Shown one piece after another: positions 47,488 to 58,000 of a stretch of 64,000 nucleotides of DNA. The DNA is from Rhynchosporium graminicola (lineage: Eukaryota; Ascomycota; Leotiomycetes; Helotiales; Ploettnerulaceae): NCBI GenBank assembly GCA_900074885.1, contig FJUW01000013.1:973580-1037579 (forward strand), written 5' to 3'. The number at the start of each line of letters is the position of its first letter. Positions within the stretch are counted from its first letter, which is position 1. The position numbers and the translations under genes were made by a program. The notes beneath the pieces were generated by a model. It was given only the letters and a program-made list of their open reading frames with translations, was not told the origin of the DNA and ran no database searches.

Positions 47488-48512
47488 CTATTGCACCGGA
47501 TACACCCTAGCCATTTGCTATCAAAAAGTCAGCACAACTCACAACACACAACACCACGTCACTCCGTCATGTTTAAGACTTCAACTTACCGCCGCCTGTC
47601 TAGGCTCGATGAAAAGTGCAGTCGCCTCCACCAACCTCACCGGCTCCCCGCCATCTTCAGGCAAAGTCTCAATCCAGCCCTCAACCCAGGCCTTCCTTCC
47701 CTCGACCTTCGTCGTCTTCGCCCTCAGCACCACATACTTCCCCGCCACAGCAGGTGCCTTATAGTTAATATTCAAATTCGCCGTCATGCCGACCTTATTC
47801 GGCAATGCCGCAAAACAGCATCTCGCCAGCCCCTCGTCGAGCATGGTAGCTAACATACCGCCGTGAATGAGCCCAGGGTGGCCGCAAAGATTCGATCCGA
47901 GATATTGGATCGAGACGAGGGATTTCCCACCGCGTTCGGAGAAGACCAGGGGAGGGACCACGACTCTCCCAGCGCCCATCAACGTGCCGGCTGTGAGGCT
48001 GTGAGAGCGTTGTGCGGGTGGCACTTTCAAGTGAGGCCGTGACTCGGAATATTGCGGTTGCTGGCGCAGGGAGACGGCGAGTGGGTGGTTTCGGATGAAG
48101 TCTTCTATCTCTTGCGCTTCGGCGTCTTCGGGTGTGAATAGAGAGAGGGTTTCTTCGTCTGTAGGTGGTTGGAGATAGCCCTGGGCAGCTTCTATGACGG
48201 GCATGGAAGCCATTGCGAAGCCGAGGGAGGTGAAGATTATGCCGATGAGGAAGACGTTTGCGCTGCGGCGGAGGAGGGACTTCTTGGCTGGTTGGATGGG
48301 AATGGAAGACGGTGTTGCTTAAGGAGGGTTAGAAACTGATCCTGCTTTTGCTGAAGAAAGTAGTGGGTTGGCAAACCATGAGAGGCATAAAGACGTGAAC
48401 TCGTGTGTAGAGCTCTTGATCGTAGGTGGAGGGGTATGTTGTTGACTCGTGGAAGAAGAAATCTTGAGGCTCCGGACCGCAATATATGTTTTTCTGCCAT
48501 GCGAGAAGCCAT
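47488..48512 (-). CDS. Hotdog-fold thioesterase family protein, mitochondrial-type N-end
   Basis: Proposed exons 48512-48377, 48287-47590 and 47517-47488 (287 aa). The first intron has a less common GTTTGC donor but a perfect CTAAC branch; the last intron (72 nt) is suggested by a GTAAGT donor, and without it the protein ends seven residues earlier at 47581. The N-end is Arg/Ser-rich (RSRALHTSSRLYA), then one membrane helix (NVFLIGIIFTSLGFAMASM), then a 4HBT/PaaI-type hotdog domain with LCGHPGLIHGGMLATMLDEGLARC and NLNINYKAPA. Such proteins hydrolyse acyl-CoA thioesters; a mitochondrial inner-membrane location is inferred. Confidence 0.85.
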
Positions 48513-49226
48513 AGTAGTGACGTACGTCGGAAATATTAGATACTAATCTTTTGAGAAGTCGGCGGTATAGAATTGATCATGCCGATAGGTTCTGAAGTAT
48601 TGACGTGGGTCAAGATCTGGAACTCTTCAGCTCAAGGCTCGTGAAGAGGCTGGAACTTGTTGGTACCTGGATTAGCCTCGGCTTGGATGCATGAACTAGA
48701 CCAGGTTCATGGCTTGTCACGAGTGCTACAATCGATGTTTTGTATCTTCCGTACTGTCTATCTTAGCGAGTCATCAGAAAGACTCTATATCGTTGAGATT
48801 CCGTAATGCACGGATTATTGGAAGCAATCCTCGTGTGGTCGTCGAAAGCCAAAGCTTGGAAATTTTGTGCAGCTATGGGATGAATGGTAATACTGCAACA
48901 ACTGGACACACACAACGATAGGCCCTTGGTTTGTTGACAGTGCTCTACAAACCCCAGTCTCTATCCCATGTAACTTGAAGTATTATTCTACTGTCTACAA
49001 AAGAATTAGATGTCCCAGTGTGAGCGAATCGACACTCGGATGCGAAAGTAGATTCTGGCTTCGAGGGACGAGACACGATACTAAGTGACGCAGGACAAAA
49101 TTATCGACAGCTGTATTAAGCGTTACTACTCTCAGAAGAAAAGGGAAATAAGAAAGTAGAAGACTTGATATATATTTCGTGTTTCGTGTAATATTCTTAT
49201 GCACAAGCCTTCAATAATCTGCCCTT
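48513..49226. other. Intergenic, no gene seen
   Basis: Thioesterase promoter and ADE13 3' end; only short random frames. Confidence 0.5.
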
Positions 49227-50684
49227 TTACAGACTCAACTCAGCAGCTTTGCTCGACAGTATATATGAAGCGTAAGGCTTCAAAGCAACCTGTACCTCGC
49301 CATCGACTTTCTGGCAATAATTAACACATTGCTCCGCCGATCGACCAATAAAGTTCTTCGGGTCCAACATCTCATCAATCTCATCTTTGATTGAATCAAA
49401 GAACGGGTTTGCCTTGATTCGCTCGATGAGATCATTTGGCTTTCCCTCAATCTTAACAACAGCGCTGGCCTGGTGACTCAGGACACGAATCTCCTCATGC
49501 GCTTCTTGACGGTTTCCACCCCTTTCCACGAGCTTCATGATGATATTCTCAGTTGCCATAAATGGGAGCTCAGCCATGACACGGCTTCGAATGACAGCGG
49601 GGTACACGACAAGTCCATTAGCGACATTGTCCAAGGTTATCAGAACTGCGTCAGCGGCGAGGAATGCTTCTGGTAGAGTAATGCGACGGATGGCGCTGTC
49701 GTCCAGAGATCGCTCGTACCATTGAGATGAATATGTGTCGGAGACTGGGGAGTTGACGTGAGATAGATAGCGTCCGAGAGAAGCAATTCGTTCAGATCTC
49801 ATAGGGTTGCGCTTGTATGCCATAGCGGATGAACCTATTTGATCCTTCTCGAATGGCTCTTCAAGTGTCTTCTCAGCAGCAAGATGGCGGATATCGGTGG
49901 TGATGCGGATGGCAGTGGCACCGAGCGCTGACAATGCATTGATGACTCTCAAGTCGACCTTTCTCGAATAAGTCTGCGTGGAGATTGCATAGCAGCTGGG
50001 AAATCCGGCTTTCTGGCAGAGAATCTCGTTTAGCTTATCAATCTTAGCACCGTCGCCATGGAAGATCTCCATGAATGAAGCCTGTGTTCCCGTTGTTCCT
50101 TGCGCACCACGGAAACGAAGATCCTTCCTCACACGCTCGATATCCTCAAGATCCATCAACAAATCCTGGATCCACTGACAAGCCCGACGACCCACTGTGA
50201 TTAGCTGTGCAGGTTGTCCATGCGTATAGCCAAGTGTTGCCTCATCCTTCCACTCCACTGCAAACTTCGCCAATCTGTTCACCACGACCGCGAGCTTCGG
50301 CAGGATGATATCCAACCCGTTTCTCAAGAATATCAAATCCGCATTATCAGTAACATAGCATGACGTAGCGCCCCAGTGGATGATACCAGCAGCGGCCGGT
50401 GCAACGAGACCAAAAGCATGGACGTGTGCCATGACATCGTGTCTGCGCTTCTTCTCCTCCTCCGCAGCTACGACGAAATCCTCATCGGTGAAAGTGATTT
50501 TCGACTGCATCTGCGAAATGGCCTCCTCTGAAATCGGTAGTCCGAGTTCGCGCTCTGCTTCTGCCAGCCAAACCCAGAGTTGTCTCCATGTTGAGGATCG
50601 GGTGCGTGCTGAGAAAAGGGTTTTCATTTCCGAGCTGGCATAGCGCGAGGCCAGCGGCGATTGGTATGTATCGTTGGCGGACAT
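49227..50684 (-). CDS. ADE13: Adenylosuccinate lyase
   Basis: A single-exon 485-aa enzyme of the fumarase/aspartase superfamily. It cleaves SAICAR to AICAR and adenylosuccinate to AMP in purine synthesis. Start ATG 50684 gives [17 protein letters not shown], the usual family beginning; the open frame upstream has no ATG. Visible blocks: [11 protein letters not shown] with the general-acid His, [22 protein letters not shown], the signature loop [19 protein letters not shown] with the catalytic Ser, and [13 protein letters not shown]. No intron is needed. Confidence 0.97.
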   Translation of the reverse strand: MSANDTYQSPLASRYASSEMKTLFSARTRSSTWRQLWVWLAEAERELGLPISEEAISQMQSKITFTDEDFVVAAEEEKKRRHDVMAHVHAFGLVAPAAAGIIHWGATSCYVTDNADLIFLRNGLDIILPKLAVVVNRLAKFAVEWKDEATLGYTHGQPAQLITVGRRACQWIQDLLMDLEDIERVRKDLRFRGAQGTTGTQASFMEIFHGDGAKIDKLNEILCQKAGFPSCYAISTQTYSRKVDLRVINALSALGATAIRITTDIRHLAAEKTLEEPFEKDQIGSSAMAYKRNPMRSERIASLGRYLSHVNSPVSDTYSSQWYERSLDDSAIRRITLPEAFLAADAVLITLDNVANGLVVYPAVIRSRVMAELPFMATENIIMKLVERGGNRQEAHEEIRVLSHQASAVVKIEGKPNDLIERIKANPFFDSIKDEIDEMLDPKNFIGRSAEQCVNYCQKVDGEVQVALKPYASYILSSKAAELSL

Positions 50685-51466
50685 TGTGGAGGTCTGGCAG
50701 GAATGTTGTTTCGACTCTGTATGGTGGTTCAACCTCGAAATATATACAGTACTTGTCTAGGTTGGAGTAGCGGGGTTGAGAAATTTCAAGTGGGCGTGTT
50801 CCTTCGGCTTCTGGGGGTATGAATTTGTGTGTTGAAAGAGGAAAACACACCGAGAGAAGATTTCAGAAGTACCTATAATCGTTCAGTCAGACAGTCAGTC
50901 AGTCAGTCAGTCAGTCCTTGAGAGTATCACACTGATATTTTCGCGAATGTGAGCGCTGAATTTATTATAACCAAATTTCAAGCAGAGATGGTCAAACCTC
51001 ATGTATAAAATTTATACAATAGTCCAAGCGCCAACGAGATCGGAACAACCCCTCATAGTACCTGCAGGGTGGGGTGGGGTGTAGTCACGTAATCATTCGA
51101 TGACTAGGTACCAATAAACATAATCATTCAATGACTAGCTAGGTACTTATACCAATAATCGAAGAAGAGGGGAAGTAAAAAGGTCATGACTTTGCCAGAG
51201 CCGGATTTGCCTAGCCTTAATTAACAAAGGAACCTCATCAGCAAAATCCTATGCTTCTAGACCACCAATGGTATAAGTAGTTTATAACTAAGTACTTTAC
51301 TTATAAGTTATACCAGGAACAATTAGCTATAAGTATCCGCTGCGCTGCGGCCAGGGTTGCACTTTTCGGGCCGGAATAACTAGTTAATCCGGAGGAACGC
51401 TAAAATTGCGATGATCTATAAATATATAAATAATATCAATTACCCTACTATATACTACTTGCTATT
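50685..51466. other. Intergenic boundary to the AT-rich block
   Basis: Holds the ADE13 promoter and a CAGT tetranucleotide repeat at about 50883-50917. TA content climbs from about 51,100; TTAATTAA at about 51217 and a short GC-rich patch at 51340-51380 lie just before the piggyBac relic and may belong to its end. Confidence 0.55.
50883..50917. repeat. CAGT microsatellite
   Basis: Roughly eight tandem copies of AGTC/CAGT upstream of ADE13. Confidence 0.8.
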
Positions 51467-53252
51467 ATGCCTGAGAATATAGTTGCTGATTCTATAGATC
51501 CTAGTACTCGTAGGCTAAATAAGCTACTACTTAAAAAGGCTAGTATAGCCTTTATACCGATGAAATTACTACCTTTTGACCCGATTATTACACTTCCTGA
51601 TCACGTTACCCCTAATATCCTAATTAACCTTTTCATACTCTATTATACCCCTGAAATTATTAAGGGTATAGTTAATTACACGAACTATTATACTCGGGCA
51701 CCGAAAAACCCTGCATCGAAAAGGTCACGATATCTTAACTAGAGCCTAATATATAGTACCGAGATCTATATATACCTCGCTATACGAATTTATATAATAA
51801 TCTATATTGAAAACGAGATATCAGACTATTAGTATACTAAGGGCATATCACCTGTATATCCTATCTTAAAGAAAATAGCTAGGGATTAATTCTAGGAGCT
51901 ATATATAAGGTTTCGGCTCGAGGGCCCCGATGCCGAAGGACTATATAAGAGAGTAAGTATTTCAGTCTCTTGCCTCTTGAATATCTTAGCTTATTAAAGA
52001 CTAGGTCTTTATATTATTAGTATATATCTAAGTAGTGAATTTAAGTATATAGACTCCTAGCCGAGATATCGCTATAGACGAAATGATAATTCGCTATAAA
52101 GGCCGAGCAAAGGAAGTAACTACGATTCCAGGGAAGCCTACCCCTACGGGTTTCAAGGTATAGGGAGTCGCTCAGTAAGGCTTCTTACTTACTTAGAACT
52201 AGTATCGTCCTAGTAAGGATTTTAGCTTAGTTAGAGTATTTACACTAAGAGAGCTAGGAGCTACGAAGAGCGGAAGAGGAGGTAATAAAACCCAGGCGGT
52301 TGTTTTAAGCTTATTAGACCGATTACTACTACTTACTAAAGGCTTCAGCTATCACGTGTTTCTCGATAATCTCTTTATATCGACGAAATTCGCACTCTAC
52401 GCTCGAACACGTAGTTTTAGAATTATAGGAATATATCGAACTAATGCAGGTATACTAAAAGAGTTACTAGCTTTAAAGAAGCACGATGATAAAGATGTTA
52501 TACTATAGGGAATAGTCTATTATTATACTATAACTAATAGTCTAGTGTCTTAAGTAAGGTAGAAAGATTAAGCTTTCGTTATTATGATAAGTACCCTATT
52601 TTCAGGCTATAAAGTAAAGATTAAAAGACTTCGGAAGAGACTAAAGGAGACTAGCTTAAAGGCAAAGACCTCGAGAGTTCCTTTTGAAGGTTAACCTAAG
52701 GTATAGTTATATATACTTATAATCGCAGACTATTATAACTATAGCATAGGAGCTATAGACGACTTTAATTACCTGATAGCTCAGAACGCGGAATTATAGC
52801 ATATCGAAAGAGGGGGCTATTAAGTAATTAAATATTAGGAATTAAGGATAGTACTTAGTAATTACTATATACTAGCCTTAAAAAGTGATATCCCTTTGCT
52901 TTAGCGACCGATTAACTTCAGAAGCTAGAAGGACTTCAGAGATCAGCTGATTCTATCGCTCTTATCTATAGGTAAGAGCTACACCTCGAGTAAGAAGAGA
53001 GTATCGATAATAGAGCCTGAGGCTTATACTATCGATATTACGTCTTATAAGCACGTGAAGCTACCGAAGAGAAGTAGGTATATTGCGTATAAAGGAGGAA
53101 GGTTTAATAATCGGCCGAAAAAGAGGGTTGCACTCGGTGAAATTGCGGCAAATAAGGGCCGTCCTTCAAGTAATTATCATGTAACGTTCCTGGTTCTGAC
53201 TGGTACGCGGTGTACAGGCTCGTCGGTTAGTATTAGCTATGAAGTAAAGTAA
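51467..53252 (+). pseudogene. RIP-mutated piggyBac-type (DDE_Tnp_1_7) transposase
   Basis: Reading the plus strand and ignoring the many TAA/TAG stops gives one long transposase. The first 91 codons are open (LPFDPIITLPDHVTPN...). Downstream come SIDEMIIRYKGRAKEVTTIPGKP (about 52,070), with a first catalytic-type Asp, the FLDNLFIST block (about 52,350) with a second Asp, and SIGAIDDFN (about 52,745) in place of the usual GGVD-type third Asp. Nearly all stops are CAA/CAG/TGG turned to TAA/TAG, as RIP would do. The last 65 codons (53055-53252) are uninterrupted. Terminal inverted repeats could not be assigned. Confidence 0.8.
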
Positions 53253-53764
53253 ATAAGAAGTTCGGTTCTTAATTAGAATTAAGACGTTATAAGCAGGTAT
53301 TAATTACTATATGAATTTGAGCACGAAGCTCTTATCTAATAGCAGAAGTGCTAGTCTTATATAGAACTTTCGTTCCCTTATACTAGCCGTGTAAGACCGT
53401 CTTATAGAGCGCGTAAGCTCTCGCGACCTATCTAGCAGTCTAGTATATTACGTGATCCTAGATCACCTATAGCTATAATATTATTATTACTTCAATATAG
53501 GTAGACGTATAGTACTACTCGCTGGTTTATACTATAACCGTATTAGTGCCTTTCCTCTAATAGTACTAACTCTTTTCTAGTACTAAAACCCGTCTAGTAC
53601 TTACTACTAGGTAGTACTATTAGTATTCTAGTACTAGGACAGTTTTAGTGCTAAGAACTATACTAGTTCGTAATACTATCCCCCTTCTGTCTTAGCGTGT
53701 CCCTACGCTTAAGTACGCCTAAGGAAATATCGATAACTACCCACGGCCGTCTCCTTCTTTTATT
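53253..53764. other. AT-rich repeat DNA, unassigned
   Basis: TA-rich sequence with many TAGTACT-like words at about 53,500-53,690; likely RIP-mutated repeat debris. No gene seen. Confidence 0.5.
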
Positions 53765-54116
53765 ATGCCCCCCGAACGCTCAACTAAATGAGTCGATTAT
53801 ATTATACTCGGAAGATAAATAGAATTAAGTAGTAAAATTATAATACTATATACTAGATATGAAAAGGCAGAATATAAAGAGTATATATCGCCTCGCGATC
53901 CTAAACTAACTAGATATAGTCGTTGCGCCCGACTAAATAAATCCTGCGATATTCGTATAAGGAACCGGATACCTATAGCTTCCGAATAGGAAAGTCTAGA
54001 TTCCTAAATCGAGAAATTAGAGGATAAGGAAGACTCGGCTATAGCTAAGTTCTATACGCGAATTATAAGGTTAAAGAAATAGAAACGTTTCTTATACGAA
54101 AGGCAGCAAAAGATAA
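53765..54116 (+). pseudogene. Repeat-associated relic protein, cut by an LTR
   Basis: A frame from ATG 53765 (MPPERSTK..) reads, with RIP-type stops, PRDPKLTRYSRCARLNKSCDI and a charged helix EKLEDKEDSAIAKFYTRIIRLKK, then ends where the LTR begins. The Cys-x2-Cys-like motif and helix recall short proteins common in fungal repeats. Its 3' part is not found next to the LTR inside this window, so the Ty3/gypsy copy probably inserted into it. Confidence 0.45.
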
Positions 54117-56368
54117 TATAACGACACAAGACTCAAGGCGGTATATAAGTAAGAATAAACGAGTAGGGAGGCTAAGAGCGATCTTATATAGTCTACTACG
54201 AAAGAAAAAAAAAGATAAGGAAAGAAGAAGAAGAGAGATAGAATATAAAGAACATTATATAAATAAGCCGGTACTAGTCCGATACTATACCGGGTCGGAT
54301 ACTAGTTCTGCCGGGATACCTATGAACTTAGGCCTTATTATCTATCCTTCTTCTCATATGATATTCAGGTGAGCTATCGTTATATTACCTTCCCCCTAAG
54401 AAGAGCTTAACCCTAAGCTCGGAAGGTTATAGTTTATACTAGAATTAGTCTTTATTATAACTATTTTCGTCGATATTCGCGTAATAAGCGCTAGCCGCTC
54501 TTTAGTAGTAGTAAATTCTTTATTAGGTTCTAACTAGTTATATCGCTATAATAGTACTATATTAGTCGTAGCTTCTAAATTAGGCGGTAAGCGGTATTTA
54601 CTTTATCTGTTTATAGTAGGAGTCGAGTTTAAGTAGGGCATAAGGTATATAAAGGAAAGGGTTTATTAATATTAGAGCCTTTCCTTTTCAACTGCTATAA
54701 TTACTTTAACTTATAAGTTTACTCTCCCTAGACTATAATATAGCTCCTAGAGTAGGTATTATTACTAATTACTATAGTAGTCTACTATAATCTTATATAT
54801 CAATCGACCTAATTAACTCTTCTCTTAATATAAGTAAGTTTCCTATCTTAGTTTTAGGGATAGTTTTAAGTATAGTATAGGAGTTTCACGGATCTATAAC
54901 GCTAACTCCTATAGTACTTTTACTAGTTCCTGCCGGTACTCTTTCGGCAGCGTATCGTATATATTACTTACGATATGTTTACGCTTTCCTTAAGATAAAG
55001 TATAATAATACTCTTATTTTAGAACTCTTATACTTATTTAATAAGCTTAACTCTAAGCTTTATAAGTATTATTCGGCGTTAAAGAGCAGTTATAAGTATA
55101 TGAGTTACTTAAATATAAACGTAGTTATATATACTAACGCGTTATAGTTACCTAACTATATTAATATAGAGTATACTATTTTATCCGGTTTACTTCCTAG
55201 CGGCGAAGCTAAGGACGCAGAGCTAAATCGGAGTAGTATTATAGCTACTTATAAAGCTATTAATCGGATCTATTATCTCGTGAAATCTGCTACTCTTATT
55301 ACTACGTTAGAGATTACTATTATATAATTAGCAGAGACTTAAGCTTTAAGGCGTTCTATAGAGAAAGTATTTAAGGAGTTAGAGTTTATTAAGGTAATAA
55401 GTTATAATCTTAAACCCTTAGATACTAGTATAATACTAATATAATATAGGATCTAGATCTTTTAATAGTAGATTCGGCGAAGTCTAAGTTAATAGTATAA
55501 ATAGCGTTAAAGTAGATAAAGGAGTTAAACAGTATTATACGGGAATTTACGAAGAAAGCTATATTTAAAGCTACGATATCTAATACTAAAGGAAAGAAGA
55601 ATTTGCCTTCTAGTTCAGAGATAGCGTCGGATCTAGATACTCTCGGACCCTCTCTAAAGAAGAAAGCCCGTAGGATTAGCTATTATACTTAGTCTACTAC
55701 TAGGGCTATATTAGTAGATTTAAGTAAGGAGTTAGATATAGTAGTTCCGGTTCTAGATATTCTAGATTTACTAGAAACTCCAGAGAACTTAGGGGAGAAA
55801 ACTAGTAAAGTAGAAGTAGTTAAAGAAGTAGAGTTCTAGATACAGCGTTATTATAGAGTATAATCGGGGGATTATCCTTAGTAATAAATTCTAATACTAG
55901 TAACTATAACAGATTATTATCCTCTAAGTAACTATAGTTATCTATTCCGTCTTCCTAGGCCTTAATCTACTATTCTAGTTTACGCGGAGGTCTAAGTTTA
56001 CTTAGGTTAGTAATATAGAAGTCTCTGAGCTTATACGGAGTACCTATTAGGTCGGAAGCGTTATACTAAGTTAGGTCTAGGTCGTAGCTTAGCTAGCTAA
56101 CTTAATACTTTAGATTACCTCTTAGGAGCTATATAGCGAGTATATCTTATAACTCTTACTCTTCTTAAGTAGCGATAACCTCCGGGAGTAGGTTTTATAA
56201 CTCTTAGCTTAGTAATAGGTCGTCCGGGTCCTTAAAGAGTAATTCGGGAGTAAATATATTATAAATAGAAGATCCCGGGGGTAAATCTAGCTTATAAGAG
56301 TGTCCGATCTTAGCTAGGACCTAGTATAGTCCTACTTAGAGACTAGATAGCTTCTTACTTAGCTAGTG
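54117..56368 (-). mobile_element. Ty3/gypsy copy B: LTR plus 3' part, truncated at N
   Basis: LTR at 54117-54384 (268 bp; ends TATAACG..CGTTATA, a RIP form of TGTAACG..CGTTACA), followed by the antisense passenger gene and the chromodomain end of pol (minus strand, about 55,900-56,340). It stops at the unknown base 56369. It matches copy A at a constant 2,161-bp offset with no indels and a small number of mainly C/T and G/A differences. Confidence 0.8.
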
Positions 56369-56369
56369 N
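56369..56369. other. Single unknown base at a repeat junction
   Basis: An N joins the truncated end of copy B to the middle of an LTR of copy A, probably a contig join. Confidence 0.85.
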
Positions 56370-56806
56370 AAAAAGATAAGGAAGGAAGAAGAAGAGAGAT
56401 AGAATATAAGGTACCTTATATATATATGCCGGTACTAGTCCGATACTATACCGGGTCGGATACTAGTTCTGCCGGGATACCTATGAACTTAGGCCTTATT
56501 ATCTATCCTTCTTCTCATATGATATTCAGGTGAGCTATCGTTATATTACCTTCCCCCTAAGAAGAGCTTAACCCTAAGCTCGGAAGGTTATAGTTTATAC
56601 TAGAATTAGTCTTTATTATAACTATTTTCGTCGATATTCGCGTAATAAGCGCTAACAACTCTTTAGTAATAGTAAATTCTTTATTAGGTTCTAACTAGTT
56701 ATATCGCTATAATAGTACTATATTAGTCGTAGCTTCTAAATTAGGCGGTAAGCGGTATTTACTTTATCTGTTTATAGTAGGAGTCGAGTTTAAGTAGGGC
56801 ATAAGG

Positions 56807-56814
56807 TATATAAA
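56807..56814 (+). promoter_or_regulatory. TATA box of the antisense passenger gene
   Basis: TATATAAA followed by a pyrimidine tract (CCTTTCCTTTTCAAC), kept in all three copies (54646, 56807, 63330), upstream of the plus-strand frame. Confidence 0.5.
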
Positions 56815-57020
56815 GGAAAGGGTTTATTAATATTAGAGCCTTTCCTTTTCAACTGCTATAATTACTTTAACTTATAAGTTTACTCTCCCTAGACTATAAT
56901 ATAGCTCCTAGAGTAGGTATTATTACTAATTACTATAGTAGTCTACTATAATCTTATATATCAATCGACCTAATTAACTCTTCTCTTAATATAAGTAAGT
57001 TTCCTATCTTAGTTTTAGGG

Positions 57021-58000
57021 ATAGTTTTAAGTATAGTATAGGAGTTTCACGGATCTATAACGCTAACTCCTATAGTACTTTTACTAGTTCCTGCCGGTAC
57101 TCTTTCGGCAGCGTATCGTATATATTACTTACGATATGTTTACGCTTTCCTTAAGATAAAGTATAATAATACTCTTATTTTAGAACTCTTATACTTATTT
57201 AATAAGCTTAACTCTAAGCTTTATAAGTATTATTCGGCGTTAAAGAGCAGTTATAAGTATATGAGTTACTTAAATATAAACGTAGTTATATATACTAACG
57301 CGTTATAGTTACCTAACTATATTAATAAAGAGTATACTATTTTATCCGGTTTACTTCCTAGCGGCGAAGCTAAGGACGCAGAGCTAAATCGGAGTAGTAT
57401 TATAGCTACTTATAAAGCTATTAATCGGATCTATTATCTCGTGAAATCTGCTACTCTTATTACTACGTTAGAGATTACTATTATATAATTAGCAGAGACT
57501 TAAGCTTTAAGGCGTTCTATAGAGAAAGTATTTAAGGAGTTAGAGTTTATTAAGGTAATAAGTTATAATCTTAAACCCTTAGATACTAGTATAATACTAA
57601 TATAATATAGGATCTAGATCTTTTAATAGTAGATTCGGCGAAGTCTAAGTTAATAGTATAAATAGCGTTAAAGTAGATAAAGGAGTTAAACAGTATTATA
57701 CGGGAATTTACGAAGAAAGCTATATTTAAAGCTACGATATCTAATACTAAAGGAAAGAAGAATTTGCCTTCTAGTTCAGAGATAGCGTCGGATCTAGATA
57801 CTCTCGGACCCTCTCTAAAGAAGAAAGCCCGTAGGATTAGCTATTATACTTAGTCTACTACTAGGGCTATATTAGTAGATTTAAGTAAGGAGTTAGATAT
57901 AGTAGTTCCGGTTCTAGATATTCTAGATTTACTAGAAACTCCAGAGAACTTAGGGGAGAAAACTAGTAAAGTAGAAGTAGTTAAAGAAGTAGAGTTCTAG
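57021..58000 (+). pseudogene. Antisense passenger gene inside the Ty3/gypsy element, copy A
   Basis: Between the pol end and the LTR a plus-strand protein frame is readable: PASALSAAYRIYYLRYI-like (57,090-57,140), ELLYLFNKLNSKLYKYY, LPSGEAKDAELNRSSII, RRSIEKVFKELEFIK, then an intron 57555-57610 (GTAATA donor, ATACTAAT branch, ATATAG acceptor) and DLDLLIVDSAKSKLIV, SSSEIASDLDTLGPSLKKKARR and ELDIVVPVLDILDLLE. Stops are mostly CAA/CAG-type changes. Family not recognised. A TATATAAA box lies at 56807-56814. Copy B has the same gene at about 54,860-55,840 with its intron at 55394-55449. Confidence 0.6.

Noticed and set aside
48237..48330. End of the first thioesterase frame as a separate small protein
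   Set aside because: A CTAAC branch site and AG acceptor show that this part is intron; the N-end joins the hotdog exon.
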